Shown here one piece after another: positions 28,969 through 39,189 of a stretch of DNA of 64,000 nucleotides (positions within the stretch are counted from its first letter, which is position 1; each line of letters begins with the position of its first letter). The DNA is from Gammaproteobacteria bacterium. GTDB taxonomy: Bacteria; Pseudomonadota; Gammaproteobacteria; Steroidobacterales; Steroidobacteraceae. The stretch covers positions 124,001 to 188,000 of the forward strand of contig CANGBB010000003.1 of assembly GCA_947452065.1 (NCBI GenBank), in the 5' to 3' direction. The translations under genes were made by a program, and so were the position numbers. The notes beneath the pieces are model-generated. The model did not search any database, had not been told where the DNA came from, and saw only the letters and a list, made by a program, of their open reading frames with translations.

Positions 28969-30426
28969 ATGCGTTCGCTCCTCAGTGTTATCCACGTTCT
29001 GGGTTCAGTTCTGGCGCTGTTCTCGCTGTATTTCCTGCTGCCGGTAATCACCGCGCTGCTGTATCGCGAGCCGGCCTCACTGTGGTTTCTCGGCAGCGGC
29101 GTCGCTACCGGCCTGCTCGGTCTGCTGCTGCGGCGCGCCACCGCGCGCTTCAAGACCGAACTCAAGCCCCGCGATGGCTATCTGCTGATGACGCTCGGCT
29201 GGCTGGTGGTCGCGCTGCTCGCGGCCGTGCCGCTGATGCTCGTGATACGCGGCCTGTCACTCACTGATGCGTTCTTTGAGTCGATGTCTGCTCTGTCGAC
29301 CACCGGATCCACCGTACTGACGGGGATTGATGCACTGCCTCGCTCGGTACTGCTGTGGCGTCAGGCGCTGTGCTGGCTTGGCGGCATGGGCATCATCGTG
29401 CTGGCCGTCGCCGTTCTGCCACTACTGGGCGTCGGCGGCATGCAGATGCATCGAACCGAAGGCCCGTCAGCCATCAAGGATGCGCGACTCACGCCACGCA
29501 TCACCGAGACGGCGCGACTTCTGTGGCTGGTCTATGCCGGCATGACCCTCGCCTGCATGCTGGCGTATTGGTTTGCCGGTATGACGCCCTTCGATGCAGT
29601 GTCCCACGCCTTCTCGACGATGGCGCTGTCAGGCACTTCGACGCACGATCGCAACTTCGGCTACTTCAACTCACCGAAAATCGAATTCGTCGCCATCGTG
29701 TTCATGCTGGTGGCCGCAGTGAATTTCTCCACGCACTTCATCGCGCTTCGCAAGCGCGCATTCGGCCAATACGCCCGTGACCCTGAAGCGCGCTGGATGC
29801 TGGCGTGGATTCTCGCCAGCTGCATCGGGCTCTCGTCCTACATTTACGAGATGCAGGTCTATCCCAGCTACCTGACAACGCTGCGACAGGTGTCGTTCAA
29901 CCTCATCTCGCTGGCCACTACGACAGGTTACGTGAGCACTGACTACAGCCTCTGGCCGATCTTCGCACCGCTCTGGATGCTGTTCCTCTCGTGCATCTGC
30001 GTGAGCAGCGGTTCCACCGGCGGAGGCATCAAACTGTTCCGCACGTTGGTGCTGATCAAGCAATCGTTCCGCGAGATGTTCACGCTGGTGCACCCGCAGG
30101 CCGTGGCACCGCTGAAGATCAATCGCCAGGTGGTACCGAACCGCGTGGTCTATTCGGTGCTGGCCTTCATCTTCCTGTACTTCATGACTATCGTGACGCT
30201 GACCTTCGCGCTGCTCGCATCGGGTCTCGATCTGCAATCGTCCTTGACTGCGATCATTGCCAGCGTGAACAACGTGGGCCCGGGCCTAGGCGTGGTGGGA
30301 CCGGCAACTAACTACGCTGCGCTGACCGACTTCCAGGCTTGGCTGTGCATCGTGGCGATGTTCCTCGGGCGTATGGAACTGTTCACGGTGCTGGTGCTGT
30401 TCACCTCGACGTTCTGGCGCAAATAA
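28969..30426 (+). CDS. trkH: Trk potassium channel-forming subunit TrkH
   Basis: TrkH is the inner-membrane potassium-conducting subunit. The 485-residue protein has four pore-loop repeats whose filter segments can be read: STTGSTVLTG (about 105), ALSGTSTHDRN (about 223), TTTGYVSTD (about 320) and NNVGPGLG (about 431). Many hydrophobic helices flank them. Length matches the family. Transcription is with trkA; the convergent nfeD gene ends 3 bases after the stop, with no clear terminator between. Confidence 0.95.
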   Translation: MRSLLSVIHVLGSVLALFSLYFLLPVITALLYREPASLWFLGSGVATGLLGLLLRRATARFKTELKPRDGYLLMTLGWLVVALLAAVPLMLVIRGLSLTDAFFESMSALSTTGSTVLTGIDALPRSVLLWRQALCWLGGMGIIVLAVAVLPLLGVGGMQMHRTEGPSAIKDARLTPRITETARLLWLVYAGMTLACMLAYWFAGMTPFDAVSHAFSTMALSGTSTHDRNFGYFNSPKIEFVAIVFMLVAAVNFSTHFIALRKRAFGQYARDPEARWMLAWILASCIGLSSYIYEMQVYPSYLTTLRQVSFNLISLATTTGYVSTDYSLWPIFAPLWMLFLSCICVSSGSTGGGIKLFRTLVLIKQSFREMFTLVHPQAVAPLKINRQVVPNRVVYSVLAFIFLYFMTIVTLTFALLASGLDLQSSLTAIIASVNNVGPGLGVVGPATNYAALTDFQAWLCIVAMFLGRMELFTVLVLFTSTFWRK

Positions 30427-30429
30427 GCG

Positions 30430-30897
30430 TCACACAGAAAGGGGCTCGACCACCAGCAGCGCGCCCTCCGCCGACACCACCCGCACCTGAGCGCCAGCCG
30501 GCAGATCCGGTCCGCGCACCTTCCACACGCCGTCACCCACCCGCGCCTTACCGTAACCCTGCTGGATGGATTCGGTCAGCACACAGATCTGACCGACATA
30601 CTGCGCGGAACGCTGGTTGAGATGAGGCAACGCACTGGACTCCTGACCGCTCCGGTCATAGCGACGCCACAGGTACACCGCGACAGCGCCCAGCACTCCG
30701 AAGAGCAGCAGCTGCAGCGGCCAGGGTACTGGCATCAGCAGCAGCAGCGCGCCCACCACTCCGGCGGAGATCGCGAACCATATCGCCACAGCACCCGGCA
30801 GCAGCGTCTCCACAGCGGCGAGCACCGCCGCGAGAATCCACCAATGCCACCACTGCATGTGCTGCACCATCTCGACGAACTGTGTGAGGCTACTCAT
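30430..30897 (-). CDS. NfeD family membrane protein
   Basis: A 155-residue NfeD-type protein: a short amphipathic N terminus, three or four hydrophobic segments (about 18-75), then a soluble OB-fold domain with [26 protein letters not shown]-like text (the G-hinge and W) and [15 protein letters not shown]. NfeD proteins work with SPFH proteins in membrane microdomains. Here the start overlaps the SPFH gene stop by ATGA, so the pair is translated together. The precise role is not known. Confidence 0.9.
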   Translation of the reverse strand: MSSLTQFVEMVQHMQWWHWWILAAVLAAVETLLPGAVAIWFAISAGVVGALLLLMPVPWPLQLLLFGVLGAVAVYLWRRYDRSGQESSALPHLNQRSAQYVGQICVLTESIQQGYGKARVGDGVWKVRGPDLPAGAQVRVVSAEGALLVVEPLSV

Positions 30898-31835
30898 CGC
30901 TTATCGACACCCTTATTCGCCATCGCATCCCGCGCCAGCTCCGCAATGCCGCCCAGCGATGCCAGCACGCCGGTGGCCTCCATCGGCATGAAGAAGATCT
31001 TCTGGTTGGGCGAATGCGCAAATTCCTTCATGGCCTCGACGTACTTCTGCGCCACAAAGTAGTTGATGGCCTGCATGTTGCCCTGCGCGATGGCCTGCGA
31101 AACCATGGCCGTCGCTTTGGCTTCCGCCTCGGCCAGACGCTCACGCGCCTCAGCGGTGCGGAAGGCCGCCTCGCGCGCACCTTCGGCCTGCAGCACTGCG
31201 GCCTGCTTTTCACCCTCGGCCTTGAGAATGGCCGCCTGACGAAACCCTTCAGCCTCCAGCACGTTGGCACGCTTGTCGCGCTCGGCCTTCATCTGCCGAC
31301 CCATCGACTCGATCAGATCTGACGGCGGCTGAATATCCTTGATCTCAATACGCGTGACCTTGATACCCCAAGGCATGGTGGCATCGTCAACCACCTTCAG
31401 TAGACGATGGTTGATCTCATCGCGCTTGGACAGCGTCTCATCCAGATCCATGGATCCAACCACGGTGCGGATGTTGGTCATCGTGAGGTTCACGATGGCC
31501 AGTCGCAGGTTGTCCACCTCATAGGCGGCCTTGGCTGCATCCATCACCTGATAGAACACCACGGCATCGACGCCCACCATGGCGTTGTCCTTGGTGATGA
31601 CTTCCTGGCGCTGCACGTCCAGCACCTGCTCCATCATGTTCATGCGCCGGCCGACCTTCTCGAAGAACGGCGTGATCAGGTGGAAGCCCGGACCGAGGGT
31701 CTGCTTGTATTTTCCGAAGCGCTCGAGCGTGAACTCAAAGCCCTGCGGGACAGTGAGCCAAGCCTTGGTCACCACCATCAGAATGGCCACGATCAGGATG
31801 ATCGGCAGGGTGCCGATGCCTAGTGCTTCCAACAT
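30894..31835 (-). CDS. SPFH/band-7 protein (QmcA-like stomatin)
   Basis: A 313-residue SPFH protein with one N-terminal membrane anchor (about 7-26), [17 protein letters not shown] starting the SPFH domain, [20 protein letters not shown], and a C-terminal coiled-coil rich in Ala, Glu and Arg with repeated [17 protein letters not shown]-type units (about 200-245). It resembles E. coli QmcA, paired with an NfeD protein (YbbJ there). It probably forms oligomeric membrane scaffolds. It lies 94 bases after mnmG on the same strand, in the place where rsmG and parAB are often found. Confidence 0.93.
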   Translation of the reverse strand: MLEALGIGTLPIILIVAILMVVTKAWLTVPQGFEFTLERFGKYKQTLGPGFHLITPFFEKVGRRMNMMEQVLDVQRQEVITKDNAMVGVDAVVFYQVMDAAKAAYEVDNLRLAIVNLTMTNIRTVVGSMDLDETLSKRDEINHRLLKVVDDATMPWGIKVTRIEIKDIQPPSDLIESMGRQMKAERDKRANVLEAEGFRQAAILKAEGEKQAAVLQAEGAREAAFRTAEARERLAEAEAKATAMVSQAIAQGNMQAINYFVAQKYVEAMKEFAHSPNQKIFFMPMEATGVLASLGGIAELARDAMANKGVDKR

Positions 31836-31929
31836 ATAGCCCCCTCGCGCTCCAGCGCTCGAATGCTGTTGAACATATCATGGAAACCGAGACGGAAGCC
31901 TCGGGGGCCGCGCTCCGCCCGGCGAAGAC

Positions 31930-33825
31930 TCAGCCGAGCGCGCCGCGGCGCTTCAGGTGAACGAGCAGGATGGAGACCGCAGCCGGCGTGACGCCGGGCG
32001 TACGCGCCGCCTGGCCCAGGGTGGCCGGGCGCTGTTCATGGAGCTTCTGGCGAATCTCGTTCGACAGGCCCGCCAACCCGCGGTAGTCCAGATCCTCAGG
32101 CAGCGGAAGCGTATCATTGCGGCGCGCCCGATCGATCTCGGCCTCCGCCCGCTCCACATAGCCGCTGTACCGCGCCCGCACCTCGATGTCGCGGCGCAGC
32201 TGGGCATCGATGCGATCGTCCCCGGCGTCGGGCGCATCGCCGATCAGCTCGACCAGATCGGCATGGCTGACTTCCGGGCGCTTGAGCAATTCCATGGCCA
32301 GACAGTCACGGGCTAGGGCGGGCTGTTGCAGCACCCGCGCGCTCCACTCCGCCGGAACCTGTGCCGGCTGTATGCGGGTGGTAGACAGGCGCTCCAGTTC
32401 CGAACTGATGGCGTGCTGTTTGGCCTCGAAGAACCGCCAGCGCTCGTCATCGACCAGGCCGAACTCCCGTCCCAGCGGGGTCAGCCGCGTGTCGGCGTTG
32501 TCCTCACGCAGCACCAGCCGATGCTCGGCTCGGCTGGTGAACATCCGGTAGGGCTCACTGGTCCCACGCGTCACCAGGTCGTCGATCAACACACCGATGT
32601 AGCTACCCGAGCGCGCCGGTAACCAGGGGTCCAACTGTGCCGCCTCCCGGGCGGCATTCAGTCCCGCCACCAGACCCTGAGCAGCCGCCTCTTCATAGCC
32701 GGTGGTGCCATTGATCTGACCGGCGAAGTACAGACCAGCCACCGCCCGCGTCTGCAGCGAGGGTCGCAGGTCGCGCGGGTCGAAGTAGTCGTACTCGATG
32801 GCATAGCCCGGTCGCGTGATGTGCGCATTCTCGAAGCCGCGGATGGTGCGCACGAAGGCCACCTGAACATCGAACGGCAGACTGGTGGAGATGCCGTTCG
32901 GGTACACCTCGTGGGTGTCCAAACCCTCAGGTTCAATGAACACCTGATGCGAGCTGCGATCGGCGAACCGGCGGACCTTGTCCTCGACCGACGGGCAGTA
33001 GCGCGGACCGACTCCATTGATCTGCCCGGTGAACATCGGCGAGCGATCACTGGCCTCGCTGATCAGTTCGTGCGTGCGCTCATTGGTATGCGTAATGTGA
33101 CAAGGAATCTGTTTTGGGTGCTCATTGTGTCGCCCAAGAAACGAAAACACCGGGCGCGGGTCGTCGCTGTACTGCGCCACCAACCCGTCGTAATCGATAC
33201 TCCGGCCATCGATCCGCGGCGGTGTACCGGTCTTCAGCCGACCCACCCGCGGCATCCGCTCGCGCAGTTTTTCGGCCAGCCGATTCGACGGCGGATCACC
33301 GGCGCGACCGCCGGCATAGTTGTCCAGGCCAACATGGATACGTCCGCCGAGGAAGGTCCCGACGGTCAGCACTACCGTGCGCGCCTCGATCCGCACACCG
33401 GTCAGCGTCACGACACCACGGACCCGGTCACCCTCGATCAGTAGATCCGCGGCCTCCTGCTGGAACAGCTGCAGGCCCGGCTGGTTCTCCAACACCCCGC
33501 GGATCGCCTGCCGGTACAGGCGCCGATCCGCCTGCGCGCGGGTGGCCCGGACCGCCGGACCCTTGCTGGCATTGAGCGTGCGGAATTGGATGCCGGCCCG
33601 ATCCGTGGCGCGCGCCATCACCCCACCCAGCGCGTCGATCTCCCGGACCAGGTGCCCCTTGCCGATACCACCGACCGCGGGGTTGCAACTCATCGCACCC
33701 ACCTGCTCGATGCTCTGGGTCAGCAGCAGCGTGCTGGCCCCGGCACGCGCAGCCGCCAGGGCCGCCTCGGTGCCGGCATGGCCGCCACCAATGACGATGA
33801 CATCGAAGGTCGTTCCGAAGCGCAT
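31930..33825 (-). CDS. mnmG: tRNA uridine-5-carboxymethylaminomethyl modification enzyme MnmG
   Basis: MnmG (GidA) uses FAD and, with MnmE, modifies U34 of several tRNAs. The 631-residue protein has the FAD Rossmann motif [16 protein letters not shown] (about 12-27), [21 protein letters not shown] (split as [10 protein letters not shown] and REIDALGG, about 47-70), [11 protein letters not shown], the conserved Cys-containing [11 protein letters not shown] (about 274) and a helical C-terminal domain. Length is normal. It is 9 bases downstream of mnmE on the same strand. Confidence 0.97.
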   Translation of the reverse strand: MRFGTTFDVIVIGGGHAGTEAALAAARAGASTLLLTQSIEQVGAMSCNPAVGGIGKGHLVREIDALGGVMARATDRAGIQFRTLNASKGPAVRATRAQADRRLYRQAIRGVLENQPGLQLFQQEAADLLIEGDRVRGVVTLTGVRIEARTVVLTVGTFLGGRIHVGLDNYAGGRAGDPPSNRLAEKLRERMPRVGRLKTGTPPRIDGRSIDYDGLVAQYSDDPRPVFSFLGRHNEHPKQIPCHITHTNERTHELISEASDRSPMFTGQINGVGPRYCPSVEDKVRRFADRSSHQVFIEPEGLDTHEVYPNGISTSLPFDVQVAFVRTIRGFENAHITRPGYAIEYDYFDPRDLRPSLQTRAVAGLYFAGQINGTTGYEEAAAQGLVAGLNAAREAAQLDPWLPARSGSYIGVLIDDLVTRGTSEPYRMFTSRAEHRLVLREDNADTRLTPLGREFGLVDDERWRFFEAKQHAISSELERLSTTRIQPAQVPAEWSARVLQQPALARDCLAMELLKRPEVSHADLVELIGDAPDAGDDRIDAQLRRDIEVRARYSGYVERAEAEIDRARRNDTLPLPEDLDYRGLAGLSNEIRQKLHEQRPATLGQAARTPGVTPAAVSILLVHLKRRGALG

Positions 33826-33834
33826 GGGGGGATT

Positions 33835-35244
33835 CTACTTCCCGATGCAAAAAGACGAAAAAATCCGACCCAGCAGTTCGTCGCTATGCACCTCGCCGGT
33901 GATCTCCCCGAGGGCCTCCTGGGCGCGCTTGAGATGTTCGGCCATCAGCTCACCGGCGCGGCGCTGCTCCAGCTGCTGCCGGGCCTGATCAATCTGCTCC
34001 TGCACCCGCAGCAACGCTTCGACATGGCGGGCCCGCGCACTGAGCGTCCCGGCCTCGGCACCGCTGTAGCCGGCGCACTCTTTCAAGTGCTGCCGCAAAG
34101 CCTCAATGCCCTCGCCCGTCAGCGCCGAGATCGCCATTTGGCTCGCTACGGCGCCGGATGTATCGGGGACTGACGGCGGCTTCGCCCCCGCGCAATCCAT
34201 CTTGTTGAACACCAGCGTCACCGGCACTCCCGCCGGCAGGCGGGCCAGCTGCGCCGCCAGATTGCGCTTGCGATCGGCAGCAGTGGCGTCCATTAGCAGC
34301 AGCACACGGTCGGCGCGGGCCATGGCTTCGGTGGCGCGACGCATGCCCTCGCGCTCGATCGGATCGTGGCTCTCGCGCAAACCGGCGGTGTCGATGACAT
34401 GCAGCGGCAGGCCATCGATGTCGAGCCGCTCGCGCAGCAGATCACGCGTGGTGCCGGGCACGTCGGTAACAATGGCGGCGTCATAGCCGGCCAGCCGATT
34501 GAGCAGCGTGGATTTACCGGCGTTGGGCGCCCCGGCGATCACCACGGTCAGACCCTCGGTCAGGACGCGGCCCTGTCGAGCTTCGCGCAGCAACGCTGCG
34601 AGGCTTTCGCTCACCTCGGCCGCACGCGCATGTAGTGCGGTGTCGGCAAGAAAATCGATTTCTTCTTCGGGGAAATCGATGGCCGCCTCGACATGCACCC
34701 GCAACTGGGTCAGCGCCTCGACCAGTTCATGCACGCGTCGGGAAAACTCGCCCTCAAGCGAACGCAACGCGGCACGCGCCGCACTGCTGCTGGAGGCATC
34801 AATGAGATCCGCAACCGCTTCGGCCTGGGCGAGATCGAGCTTGCCGTTGAGGTAGGCGCGCTGCGTGAACTCACCGGGCTGCGCACGACGCGCGCCCAGT
34901 TCAAACACCCGCGCCAATAAGGCATTCATCACGGCCACGCCGCCATGGCCCTGCAGTTCGAGCGTGTCCTCGCCGGTATAGGAATTCGGGCCGGGGAAAA
35001 ACAGCGCAAGACCGCGATCGATGGGCGCACCCGCTGCATCTCGGAATTCGGCCAGATGTGCGCGGCGCGGGGCCGGCAACTCACCGAGCAGACCGTGCGC
35101 AATCTGCGCCACCTGTTGCCCGGAGATACGCACGATGCCGATGCCGCCGCGCCCGGGTGGCGTGGCCGCAGCGGCAATCGTGTGCGGCTGGGTCAGGAGC
35201 GCGACTTCGCGCCCGTTGCTGCGATACGCCGGTTGATGTTCCAT
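33835..35244 (-). CDS. mnmE: tRNA modification GTPase MnmE
   Basis: MnmE is the GTPase partner of MnmG. The 469-residue protein has the N-terminal formyl-THF-binding domain (IAAAATPPGRGGIGIVRISG, residues about 23-42), a helical domain and an inserted G domain with GAPNAGKST (about 240), DVPGTTRD, DTAGLRES (about 286) and FNKMD, ending in the hallmark CIGK. The ATG gives a 52-base overlap with yidC and about 15 residues before the family start; no other canonical start lies closer, so the overlap may be real. Confidence 0.95.
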   Translation of the reverse strand: MEHQPAYRSNGREVALLTQPHTIAAAATPPGRGGIGIVRISGQQVAQIAHGLLGELPAPRRAHLAEFRDAAGAPIDRGLALFFPGPNSYTGEDTLELQGHGGVAVMNALLARVFELGARRAQPGEFTQRAYLNGKLDLAQAEAVADLIDASSSSAARAALRSLEGEFSRRVHELVEALTQLRVHVEAAIDFPEEEIDFLADTALHARAAEVSESLAALLREARQGRVLTEGLTVVIAGAPNAGKSTLLNRLAGYDAAIVTDVPGTTRDLLRERLDIDGLPLHVIDTAGLRESHDPIEREGMRRATEAMARADRVLLLMDATAADRKRNLAAQLARLPAGVPVTLVFNKMDCAGAKPPSVPDTSGAVASQMAISALTGEGIEALRQHLKECAGYSGAEAGTLSARARHVEALLRVQEQIDQARQQLEQRRAGELMAEHLKRAQEALGEITGEVHSDELLGRIFSSFCIGK

Positions 35245-36890
35245 TGCTGCAGGATGCCGAGCACGGTGTTGGTAACCCAGTAGAGCACCAGACCGGACGG
35301 GAAGAAGGCCAGCGTGGCGGACATGATCAGGGGCATCAGCATGAAGATCTTCTGCTGCACCGGATCAGCGCCCACCTGTGGGTTGAGCTTGAACTGAATG
35401 AAGTTTGCCGCTGCCATCAGCACCGGCAGGATGAAATACGGATCGCGCGAGGACAGATCCGTGATCCAGCCGGCGAAGGGTGCCTGACGCATCTCGACGC
35501 TCTCGAACAGTACCCAGTAGAAGGCGAGGAACACGGGCAGCTGGATCAGCATCGGCAGACAGCCTGCGGCCGGATTGACCTTCTCTTTCTTGTACATCTC
35601 CATCTGCGCCTTGGCCAGCTTCTCGCGATCGTCCTTGTAGGTCTCCTGCAGATTCTTCAGACGCGGCGCGAGCGCTTTCATCTTGGCCATCGACTTGCCC
35701 GAGGCTTCCGACAGCGGATAGAACAACAGCTTCAGTGCCAGCGTGGCGAGCAGGATGGCCCAGCCCCAGTTACCCACCAGCGAGTGACAGAAGTTCAGCA
35801 GTGCAAACAGCGGCTGCGCAACGATGGTCAGGCTGCCGTAGTCCGCCACGCGGAACAGCTCGGGGCCCGCCTGCTGCAGCTGTGCCTGTAGCTTAGGACC
35901 GATGAAGAGTTTTTCGGATTGAGTCGCGGTCGCACCGGGCGCCACCTGCTGCTCGTTACCCGTGGCAGACAGCAGGAACCGGTTGCCCTGCGTGCTCAAC
36001 GTGTAGTGATACGGCGCGCCCGCATTCGGAATGATGGCGGCGACAAAATGATTCTGAAGCCCCGCGAGCCAGCCGCCGGTCACCGCCTTGTCGAGAACCG
36101 AATCCTTCTTGCCCGGCGTCAGCTTCTGATATTTCGCACCGTCGTAATAGGCCGGTCCCTTGTAGGAAATGCTGTCCGGCTTGAAGTACGAACGTTCGAT
36201 GGGAACATTCTCGCGCAGCAGTTGTGCATAGCTGGCGAAGCTCCACGCAGACGTACCGGCATTCTCGACCCGATAATCCAGGCCCACTTCATAAGAGCCG
36301 CGCCGGAAGGTGAATGTCTTGGTGACGGTCACGCCCGCACCATTGGTCCATGTGAGCGGAACAGCAACGGATTCCTGACCGGCCGTCAGCGTTGCCTCGC
36401 TCACCGCGCTGGAGAAATGCGCCAGATGCGTTGGGCCATCGGTGCCATTGGCGGCCAACAAACCGCTCTGCAGCACGTACAAACTTTCCGCGCTATCGCG
36501 GTTGAGCAGGCGCACCGGAGCGGTTTCGCCCTTCTTGACGTGGTACTGCAAAAGATCGGCCTGACGCAGCTCGCCGCCGGCGAGACTGATCACGACATCG
36601 AGCACATCCGTTACGACGTGTACCACCGGAGCATCACTAGCCGCTGCGCCATCAGCTGCCGGGCTCAGCGCTGCGTTCGCAGCGGGCGGGCGCGGCGCCG
36701 TAGTGGTCGCCGACGTACCAGCCACACCGCTGGCCGAGGGCAGCGCGGTGCCCAGCGTGTTGTTAGCGCTCGCCGTGACCGGTTGCGCGACAGGAGCCGG
36801 ATAATCCAGCTGCCAGGTCGTGTAGCAGATGTAAAAGGCGAAGGCGAGCAACGCCCACAGAAGCATCCTTACATTAGCGCCGCTGAACAT
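35193..36890 (-). CDS. yidC: Membrane protein insertase YidC
   Basis: YidC inserts and folds inner-membrane proteins, alone or with SecYEG. The 565-residue protein has an N-terminal helix (about 8-26), a large periplasmic beta domain (about 60-340, after a Ala/Pro/Thr-rich linker) and five C-terminal helices with the conserved [19 protein letters not shown]-like cytoplasmic loop ([16 protein letters not shown]) and [16 protein letters not shown]. The ATG before FSGANVR is preferred over an upstream in-frame start at 36941 because it matches the family and overlaps the yidD stop region by 17 bases. Confidence 0.95.
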   Translation of the reverse strand: MFSGANVRMLLWALLAFAFYICYTTWQLDYPAPVAQPVTASANNTLGTALPSASGVAGTSATTTAPRPPAANAALSPAADGAAASDAPVVHVVTDVLDVVISLAGGELRQADLLQYHVKKGETAPVRLLNRDSAESLYVLQSGLLAANGTDGPTHLAHFSSAVSEATLTAGQESVAVPLTWTNGAGVTVTKTFTFRRGSYEVGLDYRVENAGTSAWSFASYAQLLRENVPIERSYFKPDSISYKGPAYYDGAKYQKLTPGKKDSVLDKAVTGGWLAGLQNHFVAAIIPNAGAPYHYTLSTQGNRFLLSATGNEQQVAPGATATQSEKLFIGPKLQAQLQQAGPELFRVADYGSLTIVAQPLFALLNFCHSLVGNWGWAILLATLALKLLFYPLSEASGKSMAKMKALAPRLKNLQETYKDDREKLAKAQMEMYKKEKVNPAAGCLPMLIQLPVFLAFYWVLFESVEMRQAPFAGWITDLSSRDPYFILPVLMAAANFIQFKLNPQVGADPVQQKIFMLMPLIMSATLAFFPSGLVLYWVTNTVLGILQQWNINRRIAATGAKSRS

Positions 36891-37134
36891 GAACGCTCTC
36901 CGCGCAATGCGCACAGGGAACCGGATCGTAGCCGGCCGCATGCCAAGGATGGCAACGCGCCAGCCGCTTGATTGTGAGCCAGAGTCCGCGCAACAGCCCG
37001 TGCGTCATCAGGGCCTGTTCTGCATAGCGCGAGCAGCTGGGCTCGAAACGGCAACAGCTCCCCAGCAGTGGGCTGAGGGTGTATCGATAAGCAATGAGGA
37101 GCCAGCGCAACGGTGCAGTGATCAAGTTTTTCAT
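36874..37134 (-). CDS. yidD: Membrane protein insertion efficiency factor YidD
   Basis: A small 86-residue protein that helps YidC-dependent insertion. The family core is complete: [30 protein letters not shown] (read in two pieces, with the conserved cysteines), [20 protein letters not shown] and the ending GYDPVP. The ATG overlaps the rnpA stop as ATGA. The protein continues for about 15 residues beyond the usual end, and those residues lie over the yidC start. Confidence 0.93.
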   Translation of the reverse strand: MKNLITAPLRWLLIAYRYTLSPLLGSCCRFEPSCSRYAEQALMTHGLLRGLWLTIKRLARCHPWHAAGYDPVPCAHCAESVHVQRR

Positions 37135-37493
37135 GGCTGCTGCACCTGCGCCCAAAGACTGATCAGCCCGGCTCGCAGTTGTTCAGCTGTGGCCGCAACA
37201 GCGCCCTGACGCGCAGCGACGATGAGGTCAACGGCTGGCAGGGTGTGCTGGTGAAGACGGAAGCTGTCGCGGATGTGTCGCTTGAGGCGGTTGCGCTGCA
37301 CAGCGTTGCCGACGGTGCGGGCCGCAATAGACAAGCCTAAGCGGGGCAGCCCTGCATCATTAGCCAGCAGCGACACTGAAAAAAACCGGTTCCCCAGGCG
37401 TCGCGCCTGCGCATAAACCTTGCGGTACTGCGAAGCCTGGCGAAGACGCTGCTGGGGCGAAAATCCGAGTCGTTGCGTACCGGCTGTGATCAG
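37131..37493 (-). CDS. rnpA: Ribonuclease P protein component RnpA, probable CTG start
   Basis: RnpA assists the RNase P RNA in maturing tRNA 5' ends. The conserved core is present: [25 protein letters not shown] and LIVAARQGA. The first canonical start in frame (GTG 37376) would remove about 39 N-terminal residues. Upstream, the same frame codes [20 protein letters not shown] and [10 protein letters not shown], which fits the family N terminus, but contains no ATG, GTG or TTG down from an in-frame stop within rpmH. CTG at 37493 overlaps the rpmH stop as CTGA and yields 120 residues, the normal length. The start is thus inferred. Confidence 0.85.
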   Translation of the reverse strand: MITAGTQRLGFSPQQRLRQASQYRKVYAQARRLGNRFFSVSLLANDAGLPRLGLSIAARTVGNAVQRNRLKRHIRDSFRLHQHTLPAVDLIVAARQGAVAATAEQLRAGLISLWAQVQQP

Positions 37494-37624
37494 GGAATCA
37501 ACCGCTTGCGGCCCTTTGCGCGGCGACGGGCAAGCACTTTGCGGCCGTCCGCGGTTTTCATGCGTGCGCGGAAGCCGTGAGTGCGCGCGCGACGGACCTT
37601 ACTGGGCTGATATGTACGTTTCAT
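37490..37624 (-). CDS. rpmH: 50S ribosomal protein L34
   Basis: A 44-residue, very basic protein, too short for most gene searches. It reads [20 protein letters not shown] and ends [12 protein letters not shown], an unmistakable bL34, part of the large ribosomal subunit. It heads the leftward rpmH-rnpA-yidD-yidC-mnmE-mnmG cluster and faces away from dnaA, the usual arrangement near oriC. The stop overlaps the likely CTG start of rnpA. Confidence 0.97.
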   Translation of the reverse strand: MKRTYQPSKVRRARTHGFRARMKTADGRKVLARRRAKGRKRLIP

Positions 37625-37663
37625 GATTCAAGGCTCTGATAATGCGCCGAAAAATGGGTCGTG

Positions 37664-37693
37664 AGGGTACGCACCTCATGCCTCAGGTGTCAA
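37664..37693 (-). promoter_or_regulatory. Probable rpmH promoter
   Basis: On the minus strand a perfect TTGACA (37693-37688) is followed after 18 bases by TACCCT (37669-37664), about 40 bases before the rpmH ATG. The -10 is poor and the -35 perfect. The -35 sits inside the palindrome AGGTGT-CA-ACACCT (37685-37698). Confidence 0.55.
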
Positions 37694-37715
37694 CACCTCT
37701 CGGGCAGAGTAGACT
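37687..37715 (+). promoter_or_regulatory. Candidate dnaA promoter
   Basis: GTGTCA (37687-37692) and TAGACT (37710-37715), spaced by 17 bases, point toward dnaA. The -35 overlaps the rpmH -35 on the other strand, so the two promoters are back to back. The transcript would have a leader of about 75 bases, holding a CGCGGG/CCCGCG hairpin near 37745-37764. No clear DnaA box was seen in the rpmH-dnaA gap. Confidence 0.45.
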
Positions 37716-37796
37716 TGCGCTCCCAGCCAGCCGGCCGGGGCTCGCGGGAGTTGTCCCCCGCGGGAAGCAGCGACTGACAGCCGATTCTTTGTTGGG

Positions 37797-39146
37797 GTGG
37801 CCGGTTTGGAGCCTTCATACTGGTTGAGCATCCTGCGCTCACTGGAAGCCGAGCTTCCGGAGCCGCAGTTCAACACCTACGTCCGGCCGTTACAGGCCCA
37901 GGAAAAGGACGGGTTGCTGCAGGTTTTCGCCCCCAATCGCTACGTTGTCGACTGGATCCGGGTAGAGCTGCTCGCCCGCATCGAGGCCCAGCTGGCTGAG
38001 ATTCCGGACGCCCCGAAGCGCGTCGCCCTCACCGTGGGCTCACGACCGGCCCCTGCCGCGGCGGATATCGCCACCGACGGCGAGCGCGCCGCGGCCATGT
38101 TCGCTCAGCCGGCGCAGGCGCCACTGCAAAGTCGCCTGAATCCGGAATTCACCTTCGCCAATTTCGTCGAGGGCAAGAGCAACCACTTCGCCAAGGCGGC
38201 GGCCCTGCAGGTGGCTGAAAACCCCGGCACCGCTTATAACCCATTGTTTTTATACGGTGGCGTAGGTTTGGGAAAGACCCACCTCATGCATGCCATAGGC
38301 CACATGATCCAGGAGCGCCAGCCAGGCGCCCGAGTGGTCTATGTGCACTCCGAGCGCTTCGTCAGCGAGATGGTCAGCGCCCTGCAGCACAATAAAATCA
38401 ATGACTTCAAGAATAAATACCGCTCGCTGAACGCCCTGTTGATCGACGATATCCAGTTCTTCGCGAACAAGGAGCGGTCGCAGGAGGAGTTCTTCCACAC
38501 CTTCAACGCTCTGATCGAGGGGCAGAATCAGGTGATCCTGACCTGCGATCGGTACCCGAAGGAAGTCGAAGGCCTGGAGGAGCGGTTGAAATCCCGGTTC
38601 GGCTGGGGCCTCACAGCGGCCATCGAGCCGCCGGAGCTGGAAACCAGCGTGGCCATTCTGATTTCCAAGGCGGAGGCTGCGGGGGTCGTGCTGCCGGAGG
38701 ATGTGGCTTTCTTCATCGCCAAGCACATCCGTTCAAACGTTCGTGAGTTGGAAGGGGCCTTACGCCGTATCGTGGCTAACGCACGCTTCACCAACAGCCC
38801 GATCACCGTCGAGTTTGCCAAGGAAGCATTGCGCGACCTGCTCAACCTCGCATCCAGAGCAGTGTCGGTGGAAGGCATCCAAAAAACCGTCGCCGAGTAC
38901 TACAAAATCCGGGTCGGTGACCTGCTCTCGGCGCGGCGCAGCCGTTCGGTGGCGCGGCCACGGCAGGTCGCGATGAGTTTGGCCAAGGAACTCACCACGC
39001 ACAGCCTACCTGAGATTGGTGATGCCTTCGGTGGTCGCGACCATACGACGGTGTTGCACGCCTGCAAGCGTATTCGCGAGTTGCGTGATACCGAGCAGCA
39101 GGTCCAGGAAGACTATGCAAACCTGTTAAGAATCCTTGCAGGATGA
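37797..39146 (+). CDS. dnaA: Chromosomal replication initiator protein DnaA
   Basis: DnaA binds DnaA boxes at oriC and opens the origin. The 449-residue protein has domain I ([18 protein letters not shown] onward), a linker, the AAA+ domain with [16 protein letters not shown] (about 151-166), LIDDIQFF (about 215) and the arginine-finger region, and the C-terminal DNA-binding domain with [15 protein letters not shown] (about 411-425). The start is GTG here or TTG at 37806; GGGGTGG lies 5 bases before the latter, so that start is quite possible. No ATG is available near. Confidence 0.97.
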   Translation: MAGLEPSYWLSILRSLEAELPEPQFNTYVRPLQAQEKDGLLQVFAPNRYVVDWIRVELLARIEAQLAEIPDAPKRVALTVGSRPAPAAADIATDGERAAAMFAQPAQAPLQSRLNPEFTFANFVEGKSNHFAKAAALQVAENPGTAYNPLFLYGGVGLGKTHLMHAIGHMIQERQPGARVVYVHSERFVSEMVSALQHNKINDFKNKYRSLNALLIDDIQFFANKERSQEEFFHTFNALIEGQNQVILTCDRYPKEVEGLEERLKSRFGWGLTAAIEPPELETSVAILISKAEAAGVVLPEDVAFFIAKHIRSNVRELEGALRRIVANARFTNSPITVEFAKEALRDLLNLASRAVSVEGIQKTVAEYYKIRVGDLLSARRSRSVARPRQVAMSLAKELTTHSLPEIGDAFGGRDHTTVLHACKRIRELRDTEQQVQEDYANLLRILAG

Positions 39147-39157
39147 TGTGGGCAACT

Positions 39158-39166
39158 TGTGGATGA
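39158..39166 (-). promoter_or_regulatory. DnaA box, one mismatch
   Basis: On the minus strand it reads TCATCCACA, one base off TTATCCACA. It is inverted relative to the perfect box, with a 14-base gap between them. Confidence 0.55.
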
Positions 39167-39180
39167 TATTCAGGCCCGAT

Positions 39181-39189
39181 TTATCCACA
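39181..39189 (+). promoter_or_regulatory. DnaA box, perfect
   Basis: TTATCCACA matches the R1/R4-type consensus at every position. It lies 35 bases after the dnaA stop. Confidence 0.8.

Noticed and set aside
35919-36971. A rightward frame of 350 codons opposite yidC
   Set aside because: Antisense shadow; yidC has all family features.
37625-37796. DnaA boxes between rpmH and dnaA
   Set aside because: No sequence within one mismatch of TTATCCACA was seen, so the origin is placed between dnaA and dnaN.
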